DNA of 6,289 nucleotides from Candidatus Profundicultor aquiphilus (GCA_013314795.1 JABUEZ010000134.1:1-6289), one strand, 5' to 3'; counted from the first letter of the stretch, positions 1-6,142 are shown. Notes: generated from the sequence alone by a model not told the origin. Numbers and translations: made by a program.

Positions 1-37
1 AGGACCTGCCCACAGAGAGAGCTTAGAGGATGATGGC
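1..37 (+). promoter_or_regulatory. 3' end of a probable cobalamin (B12) riboswitch, truncated by the window edge
   Basis: The window opens with AGGACCTGCC. The ACCTGCC core matches the conserved 3' end of the cobalamin riboswitch (B12 box consensus approximately GGAnACCTGCC), although the bases just before ACCTGCC deviate from the commonest form and the aptamer's 5' part lies outside the window. Two facts support the call: a strong intrinsic terminator begins at base 38, and the operon that follows encodes alpha-ribazole uptake and phosphorylation, a cobamide-salvage function. The 3' boundary is arbitrary. The aptamer cannot be confirmed without upstream sequence. Confidence 0.55.
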
Positions 38-77
38 AAAGTCCTCAAAGCAATATGCTTTGAGGACTTTTTATTTT
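38..77 (+). terminator. Intrinsic terminator / attenuator ahead of cblT
   Basis: Bases 38-51 and 57-70 form a perfect 14-bp inverted repeat around the loop AATAT, and the 3' arm runs into a T-rich tract (68-77). It ends 16 bases before the start codon of the next gene and follows a riboswitch-like segment, so it most likely works as the expression platform: B12-bound aptamer favours termination, free aptamer favours read-through. It could in principle be the terminator of an upstream gene, but its position just upstream of the cblT ribosome binding site favours attenuation. Confidence 0.85.
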
Positions 78-93
78 GAAAGGAGGTTTTACT

Positions 94-576
94 GTGCAGC
101 AAAAAACACTTGCTTTTCCACTTTCGCGGATTACCTTCACCGCATCCCTGGTAGCACTTTCCGTGGTCGGTTCCTACATCAAAATCCCCAGTCCCACCGG
201 AACGGTAGCCCTTGACTCCCTACCGGGTTTTGTCGGGGCACTCACACTGGGGTATCCCGAAGGGGCACTCATTGCCTTTTTGGGACACATCCTCACCTCC
301 ATGAACGTAGGCTTTCCCTTGGGAATCCTGGTACATCTTCTGGTTGCTGCAGAAATGGCCGGTATCGCCGTGAGTTTCTGGTTCAGCGTGAAACGAGGTG
401 GATACCTTCTGGGAACAGCCCTGGGAACAGTCCTGAATGGAGTCGTCGCACCGCTCACCCTGGTACCAATTTTCGGGTGGGGATTCTTTGGGGGTATCGT
501 GGTATCACTCCTTGTCGCTGCGGCGGTAAATCTCGTGTTAGCCTGTATCGTGCATCGGATCCTCACCAAGCGATGA
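94..576 (+). CDS. cblT: ECF transporter S component, probable alpha-ribazole transporter CblT
   Basis: A 160-residue, very hydrophobic protein with about six membrane segments (roughly residues 13-29, 40-54, 56-70, 74-98, 105-127, 133-157), the usual size and topology of an energy-coupling-factor S component, which binds the substrate and works with EcfA/EcfA'/EcfT encoded elsewhere. The loop motif KIPSPTGTVALDSLPGF (30-46) and GFPLG near residue 73 resemble the CblT group that takes up alpha-ribazole for cobamide salvage. I chose the GTG at 94 because a near-perfect AAAGGAGGT (79-87) lies 6-7 bases before it; a TTG start at 76 would place that site inside the gene. The stop overlaps the start of the next gene (ATGA), whose product phosphorylates alpha-ribazole, and a B12-riboswitch-like leader precedes it. 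Other S-component substrates cannot be excluded from sequence alone, but the context argues for alpha-ribazole. Confidence 0.8.
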   Translation: MQQKTLAFPLSRITFTASLVALSVVGSYIKIPSPTGTVALDSLPGFVGALTLGYPEGALIAFLGHILTSMNVGFPLGILVHLLVAAEMAGIAVSFWFSVKRGGYLLGTALGTVLNGVVAPLTLVPIFGWGFFGGIVVSLLVAAAVNLVLACIVHRILTKR

Positions 577-1280
577 GAGATATTCTCACTGCGCCATTTG
601 GAGAAAACGAGCTTGTCATTGCCTGTGACGCTCTGGGGGGCATTGGACCAAAAGAAAAAGACCAGGTTCAGGTCCCCCTGAAAATTTCAGCCCAGTTCAC
701 CACCAGAGTGGCGATGGCAGAAGTCCTCAGTTATGGGGCCGAACCACTGGCCCTGGTTTTGACTCTGAATATCGAACCTTACCCTTTCCTTGCCGAAGCG
801 CAAGAAGGAATACGGGAAGAGCTGGCCACCATCGGCATGGAAAATCTCCCGCTTCTTTTCTCCAGCGAAAAGAATATGAGAACCACACAAACCGGTTTAG
901 GGATCACCGTCATTGCCCAAAGGAAAACCAAAAGAGTGCTACCAGATTTTCCGCTTTTTCTCTATGCTCTGGGTGTACCATCCTGTGGTTCGATGGTCCT
1001 GGCTCGAATAAACCAGATTGCCGACCTGCGCGATCTTCTCTTACTGCGCTCACTGACCCCATTCATTCTTCCCGCTGGGTCACAGGGGATTTTGGTCGAA
1101 GCGGTAAACTTTGCCCGAGAATTGAAGGCAACGTTATGCCTGGCGACACCACTGCCATACTCGATCTTTCAGAGCTGCGGCCCGACAACGGTTCTTCTTT
1201 TTGCCAGTAAAGAGAGAGAAAGCGCTTTCACCACCCTGGGAAAACCCATCTGGCGAGTCGGCATCCTCAAACCATCCTAA
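573..1280 (+). CDS. cblS: PurM-like (AIR synthase-related) protein, probable alpha-ribazole kinase CblS
   Basis: A 235-residue protein of the AIR synthase/PurM fold, which also includes ThiL, HypE and SelD. Visible marks are the CDALGGIGPK motif (18-27, acidic D19 near the nucleotide/Mg site), the family signature R45..AE50VLSYGAEP58, and SSEKNMRTTQTGLGITVIA (97-115), matching the QTGLG-type strand. In characterised Firmicutes the partner of CblT is CblS, an ATP-dependent kinase making alpha-ribazole 5'-phosphate, so lower-ligand nucleoside can be used without CobT. I chose the ATG at 573 because it overlaps the cblT stop as ATGA, which suggests translational coupling; no strong Shine-Dalgarno site is visible just upstream. 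Longer in-frame starts inside cblT (such as 477) would give a nonhomologous N-terminus. At 235 residues it is shorter than typical PurM proteins, with a reduced C-terminal half. The stop overlaps the convergent epimerase gene by 4 bases. Confidence 0.78.
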   Translation: MRDILTAPFGENELVIACDALGGIGPKEKDQVQVPLKISAQFTTRVAMAEVLSYGAEPLALVLTLNIEPYPFLAEAQEGIREELATIGMENLPLLFSSEKNMRTTQTGLGITVIAQRKTKRVLPDFPLFLYALGVPSCGSMVLARINQIADLRDLLLLRSLTPFILPAGSQGILVEAVNFARELKATLCLATPLPYSIFQSCGPTTVLLFASKERESAFTTLGKPIWRVGILKPS

Positions 1281-2203
1281 AGAAGCTTTTCAGCAAACCA
1301 GTTCAAGGTCCTGCGCATTCCCTCCTCAAGAGGTATTTCAGGTGACCAGTGGAGAACTGTTCGGGCCTTTTCAAAAGAAAGGGCAATGCGATTGATCTCA
1401 CCCTTTCTCTCTTCGCTGAAGGACCGGTGAACTTCTTTACCGGAAATCTTTTCCAGAAGGTTAAGAAGCGCCAGAACACTTGTTTCTTTCCCGGTTCCAA
1501 TATTGTATACCCCGGAAGGAGCAGAAAGAGCCAGCATATTGGCGCGAGCGACATCTTCCACATAGACGTAATCCCGAGTTTTCATGCCGTCACCGAAAAT
1601 GATGCAGGGTTTCCCCTGGAGAAATCGGGAGGAAAAGATGGCAATAACTCCAGCTTCACCTTCAGGATTTTGCCGGGGACCATAGACATTCCCGTAACGA
1701 AGGGCCACATAATCGAGCCCCTGCACGGCTTTGTAGTACTCCAGATATTTTTCCACGGCGTACTTGCTCACTCCATACGGGGAAAGCGGCGCAGGAAGCA
1801 GGTCTTCAGTAGCCGGAAGGGTGCTCACCTCACCATAAATGGCCCCACCGGTGGAAGCAAAAATCACCCGCTCAACCCCAAAACGGATGCTCATTTCAAA
1901 AACATTGAGACTTCCCAGGATATTGACCGAGGCATCAAAAAGGGGGTTTTCCACCGAATACCGGAGATTGATCTGCGCCGCATGGTGATTGACATATCGG
2001 GGTTTCTCTTTGACAAAAACCTTTTCTAACTCCTCACCCGAAGTGATATCCACTTCATAAAAAGAAGCCTGTGAGTTCAGGTTTTCTCGACTTCCGGTAG
2101 AAAGATTATCCACCACAGCCACAGAAAAGCCCTCCTGGATGTACCGGTCCACCACCCATGAGCCAATAAATCCAGCACCACCAGTAACGAGAATGTCTGC
2201 CAT
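1277..2203 (-). CDS. NAD-dependent sugar-nucleotide epimerase/dehydratase, UDP-glucose 4-epimerase-like
   Basis: A 308-residue extended short-chain dehydrogenase. The N-terminal Rossmann motif TGGAGFIGS (7-15) and acidic D32-N33 at the end of the second strand indicate NAD binding. HHAAQ (73-77), STGGAIYG (117-124), the catalytic Y143-GVS-K147 pair, RYGNVYGPRQNP (169-180) and GDGMKTRDYVYVEDVA (204-219) are all in their expected places, and length is normal. Family members interconvert or dehydrate nucleotide-bound sugars in the cytoplasm for cell-surface polysaccharide or glycan synthesis; the closest look is to GalE-type 4-epimerases, but substrate cannot be read from sequence. AAGGA (2210-2214) sits 6 bases before the ATG. 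It stands alone: it diverges from the redox gene and converges on cblS, with no other sugar gene in the window. Confidence 0.88.
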   Translation of the reverse strand: MADILVTGGAGFIGSWVVDRYIQEGFSVAVVDNLSTGSRENLNSQASFYEVDITSGEELEKVFVKEKPRYVNHHAAQINLRYSVENPLFDASVNILGSLNVFEMSIRFGVERVIFASTGGAIYGEVSTLPATEDLLPAPLSPYGVSKYAVEKYLEYYKAVQGLDYVALRYGNVYGPRQNPEGEAGVIAIFSSRFLQGKPCIIFGDGMKTRDYVYVEDVARANMLALSAPSGVYNIGTGKETSVLALLNLLEKISGKEVHRSFSEERKGEINRIALSFEKARTVLHWSPEIPLEEGMRRTLNWFAEKLL

Positions 2204-2234
2204 TGCGCTTCCTTCATCCTCTCTGGGAACTTAT

Positions 2235-2263
2235 TTGTTCTTCTGACCGTATAAAATTATATC
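2235..2263 (+). promoter_or_regulatory. Candidate promoter for the redox gene
   Basis: TTGTTC (2235-2240) and TATATC (2258-2263) are spaced 17 bp and each match four of six sigma-70 consensus positions. A start near 2270 would leave a very short leader that begins at the ribosome binding site. The -10 overlaps the candidate minus-strand TATAAT, so the two divergent promoters would compete for the same DNA. Confidence 0.3.
2256..2261 (-). promoter_or_regulatory. Candidate -10 box for the epimerase gene
   Basis: On the minus strand this reads TATAAT, a perfect sigma-70-type -10 hexamer, in the 79-bp divergent spacer and about 53 bases before the epimerase start. No good TTGACA-like -35 is visible at the proper distance, so this is only a candidate. 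Confidence 0.35.
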
Positions 2264-2282
2264 TTAAACGAGGAGGATTTCG

Positions 2283-3926
2283 ATGAAGAAGCTTATTTTT
2301 TTGCTTATTTTCGGCATACTTCTTTTAACCACAACCACTACCTGGGGGATGGAAATTGGTGTTTACAGTAAACTCGCGCTTCCGGAAATAAAGGGTCTCG
2401 AAAACGTTCCTCTGACGATTGACCTTGGAGACCATGCCTTCTCTGTCGAAGAGTGGGAGAAAATTCTTGAGTCACAGAAAAATGTGTTCCTTTTCCCTTC
2501 GCAGGAAACCATAAAAAACCAGGAAAAATTCCTCGAAAGTCATAAAGACCGGGTTATTGTCTCAGATTTTTACCAAGATGCAAAGTCACCCTACAAGCCT
2601 TTCGCAGTCTTCACCGAAGAGTACCACACGTTTATGTTTTTGAACTTTGTCCAGGAGACAATCGATATTCCCTGGGAAGAGTTGGTGAAAGAAATCGAAG
2701 CGCAAAATCCTGACGCCATCCTTGTTTGCGGAAACGGGAAGAATCTCCCCCTCCTCAAAGAAAAATTCGCTTCGTTCTCTTCGGTCCAGTTCCTGGACCG
2801 GGATACCGTCGGAGAAAACTTCTCTCAAGCTCTTTCTCTGCCAGAAAAGGCCGTCATCCTTTTCTTCTACTCCTCCCGCTGTCCGGTGTGTCGAAAACTC
2901 AAGAGTGAGGTGACCCCTTCTGCGTTTGCCCCGTACCTGGACCGCATTAAAGTCATTTACCTCGATTACACCATTACCGCCAATTACGAGGAATTAATCC
3001 GCCTGGAAGAATTCTGGAAGGTGGAAGAGAAAACCTCGGTAGAAATCTTCTCGGCCGCAGGATACGTGGCCTCTGAGGATGAAGCCCGCATCAATGTGCA
3101 ACTCGATGAATTGATCCAGAAAACGCTTGCCCTTGATGCGAGTAAAAAAAAAGTAATCCCCACCGAAGGGGAAGCACGGGGGCTCATTACCGGTCGGTTT
3201 CAGGGATTTACCCTGTGGGTGCTGGTGGGCGCAGGACTTCTCGATGGACTCAATCCTTGCGCCTTCGCCACCATTATCTTTATGGTCAATCTGCTTCTCG
3301 TCCTCGGGCATAACCGCCGGCGCATCGTGGAAGTGGGAACAACCTACGCCGTAGCCGTATTCGTGACATACTTGCTCCTCGGTGTCGGTATTTTCGAAGT
3401 ATGGCGAAGCCTTTCGGTCTATCAGATCATCTCTCGAGTGGTATACGGAGTGATGGCGGGTATCTTGATTGTTCTTGCTGTTTTAAGCCTTAAAGATGCC
3501 TTCGAGTACCGAAAAACGGGAAAAGATACGGAAATGACCCTGGGACTTCCCAAGGGATGGCGGGTCAAAATCAACCAGTACCTGAAAGAAAGCTTCACCA
3601 ACCGGGGATTTTTCCTGGCAGCGATCCTGAGTGGTTTTGTCATCTCCATTGTAGAAGCCGGATGCACCGGTCAGGTGTACCTCCCCACCATCATGTATAT
3701 CGCCCGGGAAGTCCAGGAATACCGTCTGCGAGCATTGGGATATCTTCTTTTCTACAACGCTTTCTTTATTGTACCCCTTATTGTGGTCTTCTTGAGTATC
3801 TTCTTTGGTAGCCAATCCAAAGCGCTTGTCAATTTTGGTCGTAAGAACGTTTTTGTTTCCAAAATAGCGCTGGCTGGTCTATTTGTCGTGCTCAGCATTC
3901 TCCTCTTTGAAGGTGCTATTGCCTAA
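2283..3926 (+). CDS. Membrane thiol-disulfide redox protein: thioredoxin-like domain fused to a CcdA/DsbD-type membrane domain
   Basis: A 547-residue protein. Residues 1-22 are a signal peptide or anchor (KK followed by a Leu/Ile/Phe-rich core). Residues about 25-180 form a charged domain I do not recognise. A thioredoxin-like domain follows, with VILFFYSSRCPVC (CPVC, C200 and C203). Residues 308-546 hold about six membrane helices (309-342, 350-374, 380-402, 441-473, 484-508, 524-545), with NPC (C326) in helix 1 and EAGC (C461) in helix 4, the positions of the redox cysteine pair in CcdA and DsbD. The inferred role is relaying electrons from cytoplasmic thioredoxin through the membrane pair to the external CPVC and on to exported thiol proteins. 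Only five cysteines occur, C149 being the extra one. The thioredoxin domain precedes the membrane part, the reverse of DsbD. AGGAGG (2271-2276) lies 6 bases before the ATG. The gene's stop overlaps the small convergent ORF by 4 bases. Confidence 0.82.
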   Translation: MKKLIFLLIFGILLLTTTTTWGMEIGVYSKLALPEIKGLENVPLTIDLGDHAFSVEEWEKILESQKNVFLFPSQETIKNQEKFLESHKDRVIVSDFYQDAKSPYKPFAVFTEEYHTFMFLNFVQETIDIPWEELVKEIEAQNPDAILVCGNGKNLPLLKEKFASFSSVQFLDRDTVGENFSQALSLPEKAVILFFYSSRCPVCRKLKSEVTPSAFAPYLDRIKVIYLDYTITANYEELIRLEEFWKVEEKTSVEIFSAAGYVASEDEARINVQLDELIQKTLALDASKKKVIPTEGEARGLITGRFQGFTLWVLVGAGLLDGLNPCAFATIIFMVNLLLVLGHNRRRIVEVGTTYAVAVFVTYLLLGVGIFEVWRSLSVYQIISRVVYGVMAGILIVLAVLSLKDAFEYRKTGKDTEMTLGLPKGWRVKINQYLKESFTNRGFFLAAILSGFVISIVEAGCTGQVYLPTIMYIAREVQEYRLRALGYLLFYNAFFIVPLIVVFLSIFFGSQSKALVNFGRKNVFVSKIALAGLFVVLSILLFEGAIA

Positions 3927-4087
3927 AATGAGACCAGGCAGTGCCAGATAAAAATATAGCCCAGGAGGTCTATCTCCTCCCAGACCTTCCGCACCAGCTC
4001 TGGATCTCCCGATAATTTCGGGAGTTCCTTTATCTTTTCCTCCCAGGGAAAGCACACCCCTGGCTTTCTCGGATTCCTTTCTTCCAT
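3923..4087 (-). CDS. Small protein of unknown function, 54 residues
   Basis: An unrecognised ORF starting MEERNPRKPGVCFPWEEKIK. The first 40 residues are charged (rich in E and K) with a probable helix around VRKVWEEIDLL, and the last 13 residues are hydrophobic and aromatic (from GYIFIW onward), so the C-terminus may touch a membrane or partner. Two cysteines are present (residues 12 and 50). Support for being real: a strong AAAGGAG (4096-4102) sits 8 bases before the ATG, the start lies 15 bases downstream of the URO-D gene stop, the frame is open to a stop shared with the convergent redox gene, and it fills an otherwise empty gap. It would be the third gene of the SDR and URO-D operon. Against: it is short, I know no homologue, and a hairpin that may terminate the redox gene lies inside it. 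Confidence 0.6.
   Translation of the reverse strand: MEERNPRKPGVCFPWEEKIKELPKLSGDPELVRKVWEEIDLLGYIFIWHCLVSF
4006..4039 (+). terminator. Possible terminator of the redox gene, inside the convergent small ORF
   Basis: CTCCCGA (4006-4012) and TCGGGAG (4018-4024) form a 7-bp GC-rich stem with a TAATT loop, followed on the plus strand by the T-rich stretch TTCCTTTATCTTTT. No T-run follows on the minus strand. It sits 80 bases past the redox gene stop and within the antisense small ORF. A second weaker inverted repeat (AGGAG/CTCCT, 3963-3978) lies just upstream. The T-tract is interrupted, hence moderate confidence. Confidence 0.45.
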
Positions 4088-4102
4088 GGGGAATACTCCT
4101 TT

Positions 4103-5293
4103 CTAATACTGTCCATATTCGCGGGTTGCTTCGGTCAACGCTTTGACATTCTCAACTGAAGCATCATTCTGGATAATCGCCCCAGCATCCATGATATACC
4201 CACCATCACGAGCCACTTCCTGAATAATTTTCCGACAAATTGCCCGCACCTCTTCTGGTGTGCCAAAAGTCAAAAGGTCATTGGGAAATCCACCGCTCAA
4301 GGCGAAACGATCACCCAGAACCCTTCGCGCCCTCAAGAGGTCTCCCCGATCCACATGATAAATAACGCTTCCCGGAGGAAGCTCCCGGAAGGTTTCTAAA
4401 TGTGCATCCCAGTTTCCCTCGGCGTACATGAGAACCTGGTGCCCATTCTTCCAGAGTTCTTCAAGGATGGGTTTGGTGGTTGGCCAGTAGATATTGTGAA
4501 AGTGTTCCATGGAAATGAGTGGAACACAACTGCGGTGCATCCACATGGTCACCGGAAGCTGTTTCTCTGGATCAGCACTCAGAAGCGCCACCTTGTAAAG
4601 ATGAGGCATTAAGGCTTCACAGGCTTGCTGCACCTTTTTGGGTCGCTCCATGAGGTCCCGAGCCAAACCATAGTATCCCCGGAGTTTGTCAGCAAGAATA
4701 TCAAGCGGTGCTTTGAGAATCCCGCAGATGGCCGGAACCACCCCTTTGGCTTTCAGCGCTTCATTTTGTTTACCCAGAGCCGTGAAGTAATCGAGCATGG
4801 CCATCCCACCCTTGAGGTAGGCGAGGTTATTCCTGAATGTTACCGCCGCCCCCACCGGAACAGCGTCTCTGGATACTCGAGGAAACCACACGTTAAAGAG
4901 ATATCCCGTGGGATCTTCGATGAGGAGGTCATACTCTTCTGAACGCATAAACGCCCTGTCCTCAGGTGGTTCTAAATACTGGAAACCGACATCGGGCGGT
5001 AATTCCACTCCGGGAAAGGCATAATAGGAAAGGTTCATGGCTTGAGGAATTCCAGCAAAAACGTAAACCATGTTGCCCACTACCGCATCCCAATCAAAAT
5101 CCTCGACGCAGCGCAACACCGCCTCAAAAGCCTTCCGGTAGTCCTGGGTCACATCCTGACAGGTAAAACCAGCATACTTGGCGGTGAACTCTGCCACGAA
5201 GGGGCGGATGGGAACCATATCCGGTTTCTCGTTGCGCATGGCGGTGAGATACCGCTTCAAACGAGCCTGGTAAAGTGCCTCTCGAGAATGCAC
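4103..5293 (-). CDS. Uroporphyrinogen decarboxylase-family (URO-D) protein, not HemE; possible methyltransferase-like
   Basis: A 396-residue protein. The C-terminal third carries the family layout: LGDRFALSGGFPNDLLTFGTPEEV (326-349), then RDGGYIMDAGAIIQNDASVENV (362-383), as in URO-D and in MtaA/CmuA-type corrinoid methyltransferases. The N-terminal HemE active-site segment (RQAGR type) is absent, so it is not a haem enzyme. Where MtaA-like enzymes carry an HxCGN zinc motif, this one reads MYAEGN (289-294), so thiol methyl transfer by the usual route is also doubtful. I chose the second of two tandem GTG codons (5293) because AGGAGG (5301-5306) lies 7 bases before it and only 4 before the first (5296). 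The frame stays open back to 5470, but that part lies inside the SDR gene. It starts 13 bases after the SDR stop, so both are probably one transcript and may act on related substrates. Confidence 0.8.
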   Translation of the reverse strand: MHSREALYQARLKRYLTAMRNEKPDMVPIRPFVAEFTAKYAGFTCQDVTQDYRKAFEAVLRCVEDFDWDAVVGNMVYVFAGIPQAMNLSYYAFPGVELPPDVGFQYLEPPEDRAFMRSEEYDLLIEDPTGYLFNVWFPRVSRDAVPVGAAVTFRNNLAYLKGGMAMLDYFTALGKQNEALKAKGVVPAICGILKAPLDILADKLRGYYGLARDLMERPKKVQQACEALMPHLYKVALLSADPEKQLPVTMWMHRSCVPLISMEHFHNIYWPTTKPILEELWKNGHQVLMYAEGNWDAHLETFRELPPGSVIYHVDRGDLLRARRVLGDRFALSGGFPNDLLTFGTPEEVRAICRKIIQEVARDGGYIMDAGAIIQNDASVENVKALTEATREYGQY

Positions 5294-5300
5294 CACAATC

Positions 5301-5306
5301 CCTCCT
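5301..5306 (-). promoter_or_regulatory. Ribosome binding site that decides the URO-D gene start
   Basis: AGGAGG on the minus strand directly follows the SDR stop codon and precedes two tandem in-frame GTG codons at 5296 and 5293. Spacing of 7 bases favours the GTG at 5293. It excludes the longer start at 5470. Confidence 0.8.
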
Positions 5307-6101
5307 CTAAATGACCACCTTGAGCCAGCCGCCATCCACGTAATAGGTGGAGCCCACACAGTAACTGGCACAGGGAGACGCCAGAAACACAAAAAACTTT
5401 GCCAGTTCTTCGGGGCTGGCGAAACGACCGATAGGAGTGTGTTCCCTAGCGATACGCTCCAGGTATTCATCAGGTGTGATTCCCAGGTCTTTACTGAGGA
5501 TGCCGGCAGTCTTATACCAGTCAGGAGTGAGAATGAGACCGGGGTTCACACAGTTAACCCGAATGTTATGGGGAATTAACTCATTGGCCAGGCACTTGGA
5601 AAACATGGCAAGGGCCGCCTTGGTTACATTGTAAATCGGTTCGTAGTCCAGGGGCTGGCGAGCACAGATAGAAGCGTTGTTGATAATCACGCCACCACCT
5701 CGTTTCTGCATCAAAGGCACCACAGCCCGTGACATTCGCACCGCAGCCATCACATGGAGGTCCCAGTAGTACTGCCACCGTTCATCAGGAGCTTCCATAA
5801 TTTTTTCCGCACTCCCCGTCCCAGCATTATTGATGAGAATGTCTACACCCTGAAACTTCCCGGCCACTTCCCCAACGAATTGCTCAATATCTTCTTTTTT
5901 CGCCACATCACAGGCCATACCAAGGGCCTGTATCCCATACTTTTCACTCAATTCCCGAGCCGCATTCCTTACCCGCTCCTCATTCCTCGCACAGAGGGCA
6001 AGATGTACACCTTCCTTGGCAAACTCTTCCGCCACAGCTTTTCCAATACCGATACTTCCCCCGGTGATTACCGCCACTTTACCTTGAAGCTGTAAATCCA
6101 T
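5307..6101 (-). CDS. Short-chain dehydrogenase/reductase (SDR), classical type
   Basis: A 264-residue classical SDR of normal length. TGGSIGIG (13-20) is the nucleotide-binding glycine motif, D65-V66 follows the usual adenine-contact position, NNAG is at 91-94, and S144, Y157 and K161 (YNVTK) form the catalytic triad. The C-terminal GSTYYVDGGW (250-259) is typical. An Arg after the second strand (R39, CARN) hints at NADP(H) preference. The fourth catalytic position, normally Asn in the DxNV segment, reads H116 (WDLHVMAA). Substrate unknown; the family oxidises or reduces alcohols and ketones in the cytoplasm. The ATG at 6101 follows AGGGAGGAAG with 9-12 bases spacing. It is the first gene of the probable operon with the URO-D protein (13-base gap) and the small ORF. 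Confidence 0.9.
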   Translation of the reverse strand: MDLQLQGKVAVITGGSIGIGKAVAEEFAKEGVHLALCARNEERVRNAARELSEKYGIQALGMACDVAKKEDIEQFVGEVAGKFQGVDILINNAGTGSAEKIMEAPDERWQYYWDLHVMAAVRMSRAVVPLMQKRGGGVIINNASICARQPLDYEPIYNVTKAALAMFSKCLANELIPHNIRVNCVNPGLILTPDWYKTAGILSKDLGITPDEYLERIAREHTPIGRFASPEELAKFFVFLASPCASYCVGSTYYVDGGWLKVVI

Positions 6102-6142
6102 AGAGTTTTACTTCCTCCCTTCAGCAAAAACTGACCTCCCTC

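Noticed and set aside
30..215. Plus-strand ORF of 61 codons across the leader and start of cblT
   Set aside because: It runs through the terminator hairpin and the ribosome binding site and overlaps cblT in another frame.
174..569. Minus-strand ORF of 131 codons opposite cblT
   Set aside because: Antisense shadow of a clear membrane protein; Arg/Thr/Pro-rich composition and no motif or ribosome binding site.
477..572. N-terminal extension of the cblS frame
   Set aside because: It overlaps cblT by about 100 bases and adds unlike sequence; the ATGA start at 573 fits the PurM-like N-terminus.
1349..2029. Plus-strand ORF of 226 codons
   Set aside because: Entirely antisense to the epimerase gene, whose motifs are complete; no recognisable domain.
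2227..2240. GAAC-ttattt-GTTC inverted repeat in the divergent spacer as an operator
   Set aside because: Four-base arms are too short to separate from chance.
5294..5470. Longer start for the URO-D gene
   Set aside because: The extra 59 codons lie within the SDR gene in another frame, and AGGAGG at 5301-5306 marks the GTG at 5293.
5754..6095. Plus-strand ORF of 113 codons
   Set aside because: Antisense to the SDR gene's conserved N-terminal half, with no ribosome binding site or motif.
6121..6134. Short inverted repeat TCAG...CTGA
   Set aside because: Only 4 bp of stem, expected by chance.
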